DNA of 20,675 nt from Gammaproteobacteria bacterium (lineage in GTDB: Bacteria > Pseudomonadota > Gammaproteobacteria > UBA9214). The DNA is taken from NCBI GenBank assembly GCA_029864225.1, contig JAOTTU010000015.1, positions 1 to 20,675 on the forward strand, read 5' to 3'. Each line of letters starts with the position of its first letter. Position 1 is the first letter of the stretch. The translations under genes and the position numbers were made by a program. Positions 7,009-14,380 of this stretch are shown here, one piece after another. The notes under the pieces were generated by a model. The model worked only from the letters and a program-made list of their open reading frames with translations. It searched no databases and was not told the origin of the DNA.

Positions 7009-7221
7009 TTGTCGAATATATATCTTCGAACAGCAATAACAGTCGGCGCGTTTGTCGTGGCCTTTATGCTGGGCTACAGCATGTCGGCGCGTACGGGGAC
7101 CGAACCCGGGTATTTCGGGGCAGTGGAAACCGGAGCCTATGGCGCGGCAGAGGCGTCCGACAAGGTCGAAGGCATATCCGCTGAGGACGCGGACTACTAC
7201 AAGTCCCTGAGCACGGAATAG
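7009..7221 (+). CDS. Small single-span membrane protein B, unknown function
   Basis: A 70-residue protein if it starts at TTG 7009, or 79 residues from GTG 6982. I prefer TTG because the purine-rich ribosome site lies between the two. One N-terminal hydrophobic span (about residues 6-24: LRTAITVGAFVVAFMLGYS) is followed by a Gly/Ala- and acid-rich tail ending DADYYKSLSTE. The span end FMLGYSMS resembles FQMGYALP of the preceding small protein, and both have the plan span plus short acidic tail, which suggests a related pair. No Cys is present. I recognise no named family. Location right after TusA and YeeE/YedE suggests a membrane accessory role, which is inference only. Confidence 0.6.
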   Translation: MSNIYLRTAITVGAFVVAFMLGYSMSARTGTEPGYFGAVETGAYGAAEASDKVEGISAEDADYYKSLSTE

Positions 7222-7398
7222 CCCGAGGTGATGCGATTGGTCAGTCACCGGATGGTCCCGATGAGACAGGTCTGCCATGCGGACCGGCGGGCCTGATCCG
7301 GCCTACGCCATGTCAGGAACCAGGCCCAACGGCGCTTGGGGGATATTCGTTGCGTGGGTAATGCGCGGGTCGGGACGTAGCCGATCAGGCCTACCGCT

Positions 7399-8811
7399 AT
7401 GGATGTTCTAAACAGGCAATTCAAAGACGTTGTGATCCTCGGGGGTGGCCCCTCGGGCCTGTCGGCAGGCCATGTGCTGTCCGAATCCGGGAGTAATGTG
7501 CTCGTCATCGAGCGCCAGGCGTGCGTCGGTGGTCTCGCCAAGACCATCGAGCACCACGGATTCAGATTTGACCTGGGTGGTCACCGGTTCATCACCGGCA
7601 ACAGGCAGCTGGAGGCACTGGTCAGAGAGGTTCTCGAGGGTGATCTGCTGGTGGTCGAGCGCTCCAGCAAGATCCTGCTCGACGGCAAGTTCTATGATTA
7701 CCCCATATCTGTCCGCAATGCCCTATCCCGGCTCGGTCTGCGCACGTCGATCAGGCTAGTCGCGGACTATCTGTGGGAGCAGATACGCAAGCACTTCACA
7801 AAGACCCCGATCATATCGCTCGAAGACTGGGTGGTGCGACACTTCGGGCGCTCTCTTTTCGATGTGTTTTTCAAGGAATACAGCGAGAAGGTCTGGGGTG
7901 TACCATGCGACAGAATCGCCAAGGAATGGGTCGCCAAGAGAATAAAGGGCCTGTCCCTGGGGGTGGCCATAAGGGGGGCGTTTTCACGCGCCGAGTCTCG
8001 GCGCCTGCGGACACTCGCGAACCAGTTTCTCTACCCGCCGCTGGGTATAGGGCAGATCTGCGACAACCTCCAGCTGCGGATAGACCAGACCGGTCAGGTG
8101 GTGACCGATACGAGTGTGATCGGAATCAACCACAAGGACAACGAGATCCAGAGTGTCATGGTACAAAATGCCGGCGGCATTCATGAGTACTCGGGCAGTG
8201 AATTCATATCCAGCATACCGTTGACGGTCATCGTCCAGCTGCTCAATCCGCAACCGCCTGTCGAGGTCCTGCAAGCGGCGGCCAGCCTTCGGTTCAGGGA
8301 CCTCGTCGTAGTCACGGTGATGCTCGACCGGGAGCGCGTGACCGACCAGACCTGGATGTACATTCCTGACCGGGACGTACCCTTCGGCCGAATCCACGAA
8401 CCGAAAAACTGGAGTGCCCGGATGGCACCAGAGGGCAAGACCCACCTGGTAGTCGAATATTTCTGTTTCAGTGGGGACGCCATCTGGACGGCGACGGACA
8501 CGGCGCTCGAGCAGCGCACGGTCCGCGAGTTGAACCGGATGGGCTTTATCGAACCGGACGAAGTATTCGACAGTGCCGTGCTGAGGATCCCGAAGGCCTA
8601 TCCGCTGTTCGAGGTGGATTACATCCAGAAACAGAAATGTATCGTTGATTATTTCGACCGCTTTTCCAACCTGGAACTGGTTGGAAGGGGAGGACAATTC
8701 GAATACTACAATACCGATCACGCCATGGAGTCCGGCATCGCTGCAGCGGAAGCCGTACGGGGCCGCCTTGCGCTCCCGTTCGTCGTTGAAACTCCGGCGC
8801 TGGTGTCGTAG
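7399..8811 (+). CDS. FAD-dependent oxidoreductase (HemY/UGM-like flavoprotein)
   Basis: A 470-residue flavoprotein. The N-terminal dinucleotide-binding fold is clear: VVILGGGPSGLSAGH (GGGPSG at 15-20), the acidic end of strand 2 at VIERQ (Glu38), VGGLAKT, then FDLGGHRF (58-64). The segments YDYPISV and FKEYSEKVWGVPCDRIAKEW are typical of the amine-oxidase/protoporphyrinogen-oxidase-like group that includes UDP-galactopyranose mutase relatives and is common in polysaccharide or lipid clusters. The C-terminal FAD motif is present near GGQFEYYNTDHAMESG (about 434-449). The start has only a weak CAGG 9 bases upstream. A radical SAM gene begins 13 bases after the stop, indicating co-translation and a shared pathway. 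Possible chemistry includes desaturation, dehydrogenation or ring rearrangement; the substrate is not predictable. Confidence 0.82.
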   Translation: MDVLNRQFKDVVILGGGPSGLSAGHVLSESGSNVLVIERQACVGGLAKTIEHHGFRFDLGGHRFITGNRQLEALVREVLEGDLLVVERSSKILLDGKFYDYPISVRNALSRLGLRTSIRLVADYLWEQIRKHFTKTPIISLEDWVVRHFGRSLFDVFFKEYSEKVWGVPCDRIAKEWVAKRIKGLSLGVAIRGAFSRAESRRLRTLANQFLYPPLGIGQICDNLQLRIDQTGQVVTDTSVIGINHKDNEIQSVMVQNAGGIHEYSGSEFISSIPLTVIVQLLNPQPPVEVLQAAASLRFRDLVVVTVMLDRERVTDQTWMYIPDRDVPFGRIHEPKNWSARMAPEGKTHLVVEYFCFSGDAIWTATDTALEQRTVRELNRMGFIEPDEVFDSAVLRIPKAYPLFEVDYIQKQKCIVDYFDRFSNLELVGRGGQFEYYNTDHAMESGIAAAEAVRGRLALPFVVETPALVS

Positions 8812-8824
8812 CCCGGGCTTGACC

Positions 8825-10315
8825 ATGAAGTGTGTACTGATACATCCCGCCTGGTCTCCCGCGGAGATCTTTCCGGCCAAGACGGTCTCATCGCAGATCA
8901 ACTACTGGCAGCCGCTCGGCACGCTCTATGTAGGTGCCGCGCTGCTCGAGGCAGGACACGAGGTTGAGTTCCTGAACGGTGCGTTCATGACCCACGAGGC
9001 GATCATGGCGCGTATCGAGGAGATTCGTCCGGAGTTTGCCGGCCTTTACTCGACGACCTTTGGTTTTCCGAAAGCGATCCGTACGGCAAAAGCGCTCAAG
9101 CAGATCGACAGGGACCTGTTTGTGTGTGTTGGCGGCCCCTATCCCATGGCCATGAAGAGCCAGTGCCTGGAGCGTGACGGGGAAAATTTCGATGCGGTGG
9201 TCACCGGCGAGGCTGAACTGGCGATCGTCGAGCTGCTCGAGCGGCTGACGGGGGGCAAGAGCCTTAACGGTCTGGCGGGCGTGGACTACAGGCAGGGTAC
9301 GGAGATCTTCCGCAACCCCCCCCGGGCGCTGCTCGAAGACCTCGACAGCCTGCCATTCCCGGCCCGGCACCTGCTCGGCGACAAGGCGCACTATATCCCG
9401 CCGCCGGGACAATACCGGCGCAAGCCGGTTACCACCCTGATCACGTCACGGGGCTGCGACAGGCGCTGCATCTTCTGTTCCCAGGCCGACAAACAGCGCC
9501 AGTATGGTAGCCGCGGGATCCGGTTTCGCGGCGTAGATAACGTCCTTCAGGAAATCGAACTGTGCCTCGCCCAGGGCTATCGGGAGATCAAGTTCATCGA
9601 CGACTCGTTTGCCGCCAACTACGATCGGGCCATGGAGATCTGTCGGGAGATAAAGCAACGCAAGCTCGATTTCACCTGGTTTGCCTCGGCCAGTGTGAAT
9701 CAGGTGGATAAACCGCTGTTACAGGCAATGAAAGACGCCGGCTGCTGGGCAATCCTGTTTGGGGCGGACAGCGGTGTACAGAAGACACTCAATTCGCTGA
9801 GGAAGGCAACCACGCTGGATATGATCCGACACGATGTCAGATTGGCGAAACAGGCCGGTATCCGCGTGAGCACCCCGTTTATCTTCGGCGCGCCGGGCGA
9901 GACCTTCGAGGACGGCCTGAAGACGATCGACTTCGCCGTGGAACTCGACGCCGATTTTGCCAACTTCCATTCGCTCACGCCGTTTCCAGGCACACCGTTA
10001 TACGACAACCTCGAGAAATACGGGAGTGTCCTGGAGAGCCTTTCGGATCGCACCTATCAGTCAGCCGCGTTCGTGCCCTATACGATGACGCGCGATGAAA
10101 TCCTCAAGCTGCGCCAGATTGCGTTTCGGCGTTTCTATACCCGGCCGAAGTTTATGTTGCGACGGCTGCTGCAGATGCGCTCCTGGCATGACCTGCAGAG
10201 CAACCTGCAGGGTCTGCAAAGCCTGTATCAGCTCTGGGCCACGCGAAATTTGTTTCACGGCTGGAAAGGCAAGGCAGGTACGCACGAAATTGCCGGGCAA
10301 AGTGCTGATAAATAA
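8825..10315 (+). CDS. B12-binding-domain radical SAM enzyme
   Basis: A 496-residue class B-type radical SAM protein. Residues 1-140 form a cobalamin-binding-like Rossmann domain (PLGTLYVGAALLEAGHEVEFL; CVGGPYPMA; VVTGEAELAI) without an obvious DxHxxG cobalamin-ligand motif. The radical SAM core follows with CDRRCIFC (Cys211, Cys215, Cys218) for the 4Fe-4S cluster, FIDDSF, and FGADSGVQ and FIFGAPGET for SAM binding. The C-terminal 90 residues are helical and basic. ATG 8825 is chosen because the conserved domain starts right there; the frame is open further upstream only because it overlaps the FAD gene. Family members perform methylations or ring rearrangements in lipid and natural product pathways. 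Pairing with the FAD enzyme suggests shared substrate chemistry. Confidence 0.85.
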   Translation: MKCVLIHPAWSPAEIFPAKTVSSQINYWQPLGTLYVGAALLEAGHEVEFLNGAFMTHEAIMARIEEIRPEFAGLYSTTFGFPKAIRTAKALKQIDRDLFVCVGGPYPMAMKSQCLERDGENFDAVVTGEAELAIVELLERLTGGKSLNGLAGVDYRQGTEIFRNPPRALLEDLDSLPFPARHLLGDKAHYIPPPGQYRRKPVTTLITSRGCDRRCIFCSQADKQRQYGSRGIRFRGVDNVLQEIELCLAQGYREIKFIDDSFAANYDRAMEICREIKQRKLDFTWFASASVNQVDKPLLQAMKDAGCWAILFGADSGVQKTLNSLRKATTLDMIRHDVRLAKQAGIRVSTPFIFGAPGETFEDGLKTIDFAVELDADFANFHSLTPFPGTPLYDNLEKYGSVLESLSDRTYQSAAFVPYTMTRDEILKLRQIAFRRFYTRPKFMLRRLLQMRSWHDLQSNLQGLQSLYQLWATRNLFHGWKGKAGTHEIAGQSADK

Positions 10316-10366
10316 CACCACGGAAATCTGACCCTTCTCATACATGAAAACAGGAGACCTGACACG

Positions 10367-10657
10367 ATGAAGATTCTGTTCGAGGTTTCATCCGGTGACG
10401 CGGCCAATGTGCTGGTGCCACTGGCCCGAGCCTGCGACCGCAATGCGGTGATCTGGAGCTGCTTTTTTACCGGTGACGGGGTCAAGACCCTCGCCCGTGA
10501 CGACGTCCTCGCGACCGTCGCGGGGGCCGTGAAGGCAGCGGCCTGTGAAGTCTCCTGGGAACGCCACATGGGGGATCAGCCCTGCCCCGTGGAGATCGGC
10601 AGCCAGACCAACAACAGCGCCATGGTCGGTGATTTCGATAAGGTAATAAGCCTCTAA
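10367..10657 (+). CDS. DsrE-like small protein 1
   Basis: A 96-residue soluble protein that reads like the DsrE/DsrF sulfur-relay fold: first strand MKILFEVSS, helix with a bound-loop-like GDAANVLVPLARAC, second strand VIWSCFFTGDGV (compare FxxDGV in DsrE/TusD), and the C-terminal strand FDKVISL, similar to the CDRVVQF end of E. coli TusD. Cysteines are at 23, 32, 60 and 73; Cys60, in the middle helix region, is nearest to the active Cys of TusD but the alignment is loose. It is shorter than TusD (128 residues). AGGAGA (10352-10357) 9 bases upstream fixes the start. First of three consecutive tiny proteins, 27 bases from the next. A sulfur carrier or subunit of a relay complex is plausible given TusA upstream. 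Confidence 0.6.
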   Translation: MKILFEVSSGDAANVLVPLARACDRNAVIWSCFFTGDGVKTLARDDVLATVAGAVKAAACEVSWERHMGDQPCPVEIGSQTNNSAMVGDFDKVISL

Positions 10658-10684
10658 GCTCATCAGCCTCCAGGGAGACGCTCG

Positions 10685-10957
10685 ATGGTACAGAAAAAAT
10701 CAATACTGATGCTGGGACGCCGGGACCCGACAGAGGCCATGCGCGTCGCTGCGGGCCTGACGATCTTCGGTCATATGCTGAGTGTGGTGTTCCTGGTGCC
10801 GGTACCGGATACACCCGAGAATATCGAGATGGCGGAGTTGCTGGAGTTCTCGGATATCGAATCGAAGACCACTTTGCCCGATCAAACATTGCCGCATATC
10901 GGGGCAGATGCCCTTGCAGCCGCCGTCCTCGCGGCGGACGCGGTCATCAACATCTAG
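10685..10957 (+). CDS. DsrE-like small protein 2
   Basis: A 90-residue soluble protein following the previous gene by 27 bases with AGGGAGA (10672-10678) as ribosome site. It has a DsrE-type outline: strand KSILMLGRRD, helix PTEAMRVAAGLTIFGH, strand LSVVFLVPV, a variable loop, then helix and final strand ADAVINI, which matches the tails of its neighbours. It contains no cysteine at all, so it cannot itself carry a persulfide and, if it belongs to the fold, would be a structural partner like DsrF-type subunits. Family membership rests on outline and tail rather than a diagnostic motif. Confidence 0.55.
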   Translation: MVQKKSILMLGRRDPTEAMRVAAGLTIFGHMLSVVFLVPVPDTPENIEMAELLEFSDIESKTTLPDQTLPHIGADALAAAVLAADAVINI

Positions 10958-11148
10958 CTTGCATTTCTCACGAGATTGACGAGCCCTCGCTTGTTCTTTG
11001 AACCCACAAGACATTTTCTTCAATCGGAAATACACATGGTTATTCCACTCCTTCAGAAGATGCCTTGTGAATCCAAATCCCTGCGCGATCATCTCGCCAC
11101 CCCGTGAGAAATGCGGGCTAGACACAACAGCAACAAGAAGGATCCATT

Positions 11149-11331
11149 ATGAACATCATTGTACTGAACACCGGCCTGTTTCCAGAGACAGGCGTACTCG
11201 AGGATGCACTTGCGCAGTTTGGGCCCGAGCACGAGGTTTCCCGGTACGACACAAACGCTGGGCTTGCCGATGACGACTGGGACCGCATCGTGCAGGCATT
11301 GGTGTCCGCCGACCGGGTCATAACCCTCTGA
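11149..11331 (+). CDS. 60-residue protein with DsrE-like or flavodoxin-like tail
   Basis: A 60-residue soluble protein: strand MNIIVLNTG, helix VLEDALAQFG, strand HEVSRYD, then DDDWDRIVQALVSADRVITL. The tail SADRVITL parallels the FDKVISL and ADAVINI ends of the two preceding DsrE-like proteins. The DDDW...ADRVI stretch also resembles NAD(P)H-dependent FMN reductases, where such a helix precedes the FMN-binding loop, but here the chain stops. It has no Cys. AAGGAT (11138-11143) 5 bases before the ATG supports translation. No continuation is visible in other frames after the TGA, so there is no direct sign of a frameshift. It is either a genuine mini-protein or an old remnant. Confidence 0.5.
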   Translation: MNIIVLNTGLFPETGVLEDALAQFGPEHEVSRYDTNAGLADDDWDRIVQALVSADRVITL

Positions 11332-11493
11332 CGGACATAGCAGCATCCACATTGGCACATCCGATATACGCCCCGGTCCGCCTGGGAAAACCATGGAGCA
11401 CAAATCGCGCGAGTGGCCTTGTGGTTTCCATCCCGCCGCCCATGGCACAGCGCCACCACCATGTCATAACAATCGAATAAACAGGAGTTAAGC

Positions 11494-11940
11494 ATGAAGA
11501 CACAACGCATTCTCGCACCGGTTGACGGCTCAGAAATGTCACGTTTTGCGCTCATGGAGGCCGATGTGCTGGCTTCGCAGAGCGGTGGCGCATTGACCCT
11601 GATGTTCGTGCATGAGCCGGCAACGGTTCATCTCATGGATGATGAATTTCCGGAACCTGTGGATATGACAAATGCCTTGCTGGCGACGGCGCGAAATTGT
11701 ATGCAGAAATTGGTTGCCACGCTGACTACACCCGTGGCAAACCGGCACATTGTCATTGAGCGCGGCTCGCCAGCACAGACGATTGTTGATCACTCCAGGA
11801 AGTATGACCTGATCGTCATGTCAACGCACGGGCACACGGGGATGAAACACCTCCACCTCGGCTCGGTGGCGGAGCGTGTGGTCCGTGGTTCGCACTGCGA
11901 TGTGCTTGTAGTCAAGCAGCCAAGTGACACAACCGATTGA
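11494..11940 (+). CDS. Universal stress protein, UspA family
   Basis: A 148-residue single-domain universal stress protein, cytoplasmic and usually dimeric. The N-terminal RILAPVDGSEMSRFAL is the family's first strand and loop with the conserved Asp. The C-terminal nucleotide-binding signature reads STHGHTGMKHLHLGSVAERV, that is x-x-x-G followed by nine residues and G-S, as in ATP-binding members except that the first Gly is Ser (common variation). It ends with CDVLVVK. Length equals the family norm. AGGAG (11483-11487) 6 bases before the ATG fixes the start. It probably supports survival under stress or redox change; why it lies between the DsrE-like genes and the glycosyltransferase is unclear. 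Confidence 0.93.
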   Translation: MKTQRILAPVDGSEMSRFALMEADVLASQSGGALTLMFVHEPATVHLMDDEFPEPVDMTNALLATARNCMQKLVATLTTPVANRHIVIERGSPAQTIVDHSRKYDLIVMSTHGHTGMKHLHLGSVAERVVRGSHCDVLVVKQPSDTTD

Positions 11941-12036
11941 GCCGACTGGCGGCAATCCGCTGAGCCTGGATAGCGGGCATCAGGCACTATGATGTGCTGC
12001 GCGGGCGAACACCTGACTGTTTATCAATAGCCGCGC

Positions 12037-13041
12037 ATGGCTGACCTTGTCTCGATCATCATCCCTGTCCGAAACGGTGAAGCCACAATAGCACGTTGCC
12101 TGGAAGCAGCATTTGCCTCGCGCTACGAGCGCTTCGAAGTGATCGTCGTCAATGATGGCTCGGATGACCGCACAGCCGAGATAGTAAAGACCTTCCCTTG
12201 CACGCTCGTTCAGCTGCCCGGGCCCTGCGGGGCGTCGAGGGCACGCAATTCCGGTGCCAACCACAGTCGCGGGGATATTCTGTTCTTTACCGATGCGGAT
12301 TGCCTGTTGAACGAGGATACCCTCGTGATTGCCATCACCGCCCTGACCGCAGCGGGCCGGGACGTGGTATTGGGTGGAACCTATACGGTGCAGCCGGCTG
12401 ACGACCGTTTCTTCAGTGCATTCCAGTCGGTCTTCGTCAATCACGCCGAAAGCCGGGATTGCGACAATCCCGACTACATTGCGGCACATGCCATGGTGCT
12501 GTACGCGGACACATTCGAGAAAAGCGGGGGATTTGCCGAGGACTTTCTGCCCATACTCGAGGATGTCGACTTCAGTCACCGGTTGCGAAGAACCGGGCAT
12601 CGACTCATTATGAATCCCGGGATTCAGGTCCGGCACCTGTTCGATTATTCCCTGCTGGGGTCGGCCTGCAATGGTTTCAGAAAATCCAAATACTGGACTA
12701 TCTATTCCATACATAACGGGGATTTGCTCGCGGACTCCGGAACGGCCTCGCGGGCATTAAAGCTCGATGTGTTGGCTCTGTTCGGCAGCATCCTTGCGGC
12801 AGTGCTCGCCCTAAGTACCGGGAATTCGTGGTTCTCCGTTATCATTGCAGTGCTGATGGCGCTGAACATCACTGTGAATCGCGAACTACTGCGGGGCTTC
12901 TACCGGGCCCGGGGGATTGCCTTTGCGTTCGCGGCTTCGATCTACTACCTCCTGGTCTACCCCCTGGTGGTCGGCGCGGGCGGCCTCGCCGGGGTACTGA
13001 GCTACCGCCGCTATGCCGGGTTGCTGGAGGCCGCCGGCTGA
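12037..13041 (+). CDS. GT2-family membrane-associated glycosyltransferase
   Basis: A 334-residue family 2 glycosyltransferase. The GT-A fold is evident: VSIIIPVRNGEATI (5-18), VIVVNDGSDDRT (Asp40), the metal-binding DxD at TDADC (Asp86, Asp88), GGTYTVQP acceptor loop region, and the catalytic-base region LEDVDFSHRLRRTGH (around Glu175-Asp178). After about residue 240 come two to three hydrophobic segments (about 246-262, 266-285 and 295-325) that should anchor it in the inner membrane with a cytoplasmic active site. No strong ribosome site precedes ATG 12037. Its TGA overlaps the ATG of the radical SAM gene (TGATG), so the two are translationally coupled and probably act in one pathway on a lipid- or membrane-bound glycan. 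The donor sugar is unknown. Confidence 0.87.
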   Translation: MADLVSIIIPVRNGEATIARCLEAAFASRYERFEVIVVNDGSDDRTAEIVKTFPCTLVQLPGPCGASRARNSGANHSRGDILFFTDADCLLNEDTLVIAITALTAAGRDVVLGGTYTVQPADDRFFSAFQSVFVNHAESRDCDNPDYIAAHAMVLYADTFEKSGGFAEDFLPILEDVDFSHRLRRTGHRLIMNPGIQVRHLFDYSLLGSACNGFRKSKYWTIYSIHNGDLLADSGTASRALKLDVLALFGSILAAVLALSTGNSWFSVIIAVLMALNITVNRELLRGFYRARGIAFAFAASIYYLLVYPLVVGAGGLAGVLSYRRYAGLLEAAG

Positions 13042-14129
13042 TGTCCTCGCTGGTGCGACATGCAGGATCGATCCTCTGGAAACGGCGGCCCGTTCATCTG
13101 ACCTTTTTCCTGACTCGCAAGTGCAATGCCCACTGCCCGTTCTGCTTTTACCTGAAGAGCCCGGATAACCCGCACACCGGGGCGCCGGAGCTGTCTCTCG
13201 ATGAGATCGAGCGCATCTCCCGGTCCCTGGGCAGGTTGTTGTGGCTCGCCTTCTCGGGTGGCGAGGTCTATCTGAGGAAGGACCTGGTCGAGGTAAGCAA
13301 GCTGTTCTACGACCGAAACAGGCCTGCCGTCATGCTGTTTCCGAGCAACGGCATGCTGCCCGATCTGATCCATGATCAAACGGAGCGGATTGCGGCGTAT
13401 TGCAGCAGCAGTGTCGTCGTCGTCAAGCTCTCGCTCGATGGTGTCGGCACTGACCATGACACGTTACGCAACACCCGCGGCAATTTCGACAAGACCATGC
13501 AGACCTATGCGCGCCTGCAGGGCCTCCTCGAAGCCTATCCGAACTTCGAACTCGGCTTCAATACCGTCCTCACTGCGCAGAACCAGGACAAGGTCGAAGA
13601 GCTCATCGACTTTGTCGGTGGTCTGGACAAACGCACCACGCACACTCTCTCGATGGTGCGCGGGAACCTGCTGGACAACGGCTACAAGCAGGTCGATCCC
13701 GAGAATTACCGCAGCGCGGCAGAAATACTGGCAAGTCGCCTCAGGGATCGGACCTCCGGCATTCACCGGTTCAAGGGAGCGCGTCTCAAGGCAGCACAGG
13801 ACGTACTGCAGCGCCGGTTTATTCACCAGACGCTGATCGGTCAGGACAGGACACTGCCCTGTTACGCGGGGAAGCTGAACCTGGTGCTAACCGAATCGGG
13901 CGAGGTGTTTCCCTGCGAGATCCTTCCGCAGAGCCTCGGCAACGTGCGCGACCATGACTACGACATCATGCAGGTGACCCGTTCAGAGAAGGCAATGGAG
14001 ATCCTGCGTTCAATATCCACCAGCAACCCGCACTGCCGGACCTGTACCCACGAATGCAACTACATCACGAATATCCTGTTCAATCCCGCGATGTATCCCG
14101 CGTTGATTACGGAGTATCTTCGGCTTTAG
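13041..14129 (+). CDS. Radical SAM/SPASM-domain enzyme
   Basis: A 362-residue radical SAM enzyme. The cluster motif CNAHCPFC (Cys28, Cys32, Cys35) is followed by LAFSGGEVYLRKDL (the GGE SAM-binding motif), SNGML and KLSLDGVGTDHD. The C-terminal part carries SPASM-like cysteines: Cys274 (LPCYAG), Cys292 (FPCEIL), and CRTCTHEC (Cys332, Cys335, Cys339), suited to one or two auxiliary Fe-S clusters. SPASM enzymes commonly modify peptides or sugars, or act as dehydrogenases and epimerases. No precursor peptide gene is evident next to it. The start ATG overlaps the stop of the GT2 gene; the frame is open upstream of it only in overlap with GT2 and is not used. Likely a partner of GT2. Confidence 0.87.
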   Translation: MSSLVRHAGSILWKRRPVHLTFFLTRKCNAHCPFCFYLKSPDNPHTGAPELSLDEIERISRSLGRLLWLAFSGGEVYLRKDLVEVSKLFYDRNRPAVMLFPSNGMLPDLIHDQTERIAAYCSSSVVVVKLSLDGVGTDHDTLRNTRGNFDKTMQTYARLQGLLEAYPNFELGFNTVLTAQNQDKVEELIDFVGGLDKRTTHTLSMVRGNLLDNGYKQVDPENYRSAAEILASRLRDRTSGIHRFKGARLKAAQDVLQRRFIHQTLIGQDRTLPCYAGKLNLVLTESGEVFPCEILPQSLGNVRDHDYDIMQVTRSEKAMEILRSISTSNPHCRTCTHECNYITNILFNPAMYPALITEYLRL

Positions 14130-14317
14130 AAATAATAAAGCGCCCTACTCGCCAAGGATGGGGAAGGGAATTTTCTCAAGTAGCGTAACTAACTGATAAT
14201 CAAAGAAAACACAGATGGTTTGGATCCCTCCCTCTGCGCACATTTGAAAGGCCCAAGCGGGCCCGGGATGCGCGGCGGTGTGTCCTTCTCAGCCATACAG
14301 CGCGGCGTCTGTGTCTG

Positions 14318-14334
14318 TCCTGCTCTCGGCAGGA
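14318..14334. promoter_or_regulatory. Inverted repeat upstream of the spermidine-synthase-like gene
   Basis: TCCTGC (14318-14323) and GCAGGA (14329-14334) are perfectly complementary around TCTCG, 47 bases before the start at 14381. It lies in a 251-base gap that otherwise shows a GGCCC/GGGCC hairpin (14250-14263) and no gene. An operator or leader hairpin is possible; there is no T run. Confidence 0.2.
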
Positions 14335-14370
14335 TCAAACCAATAGCAGAGTAAGCGAGTAAGATACCCC

Positions 14371-14375
14371 GGAGG
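14371..14375 (+). promoter_or_regulatory. Ribosome binding site supporting the TTG start at 14381
   Basis: GGAGG ends 5 bases before TTG 14381. The next in-frame starts, ATG 14393 and ATG 14402, have no better site at proper distance, although either is possible. Confidence 0.45.
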
Positions 14376-14380
14376 CCTGT

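Noticed and set aside
8645..8824. N-terminal extension of the B12 radical SAM protein
   Set aside because: These 60 codons overlap the end of the FAD gene in another frame. The conserved domain begins at ATG 8825.
7984..8901. 305-codon minus-strand open frame
   Set aside because: Shadow of the FAD and radical SAM genes in GC-rich sequence. Both plus-strand proteins carry clear family motifs.
12828..13040. N-terminal extension of the SPASM radical SAM protein
   Set aside because: It lies fully inside the GT2 gene. The ATG overlapping the GT2 stop at 13041 gives the normal domain start.
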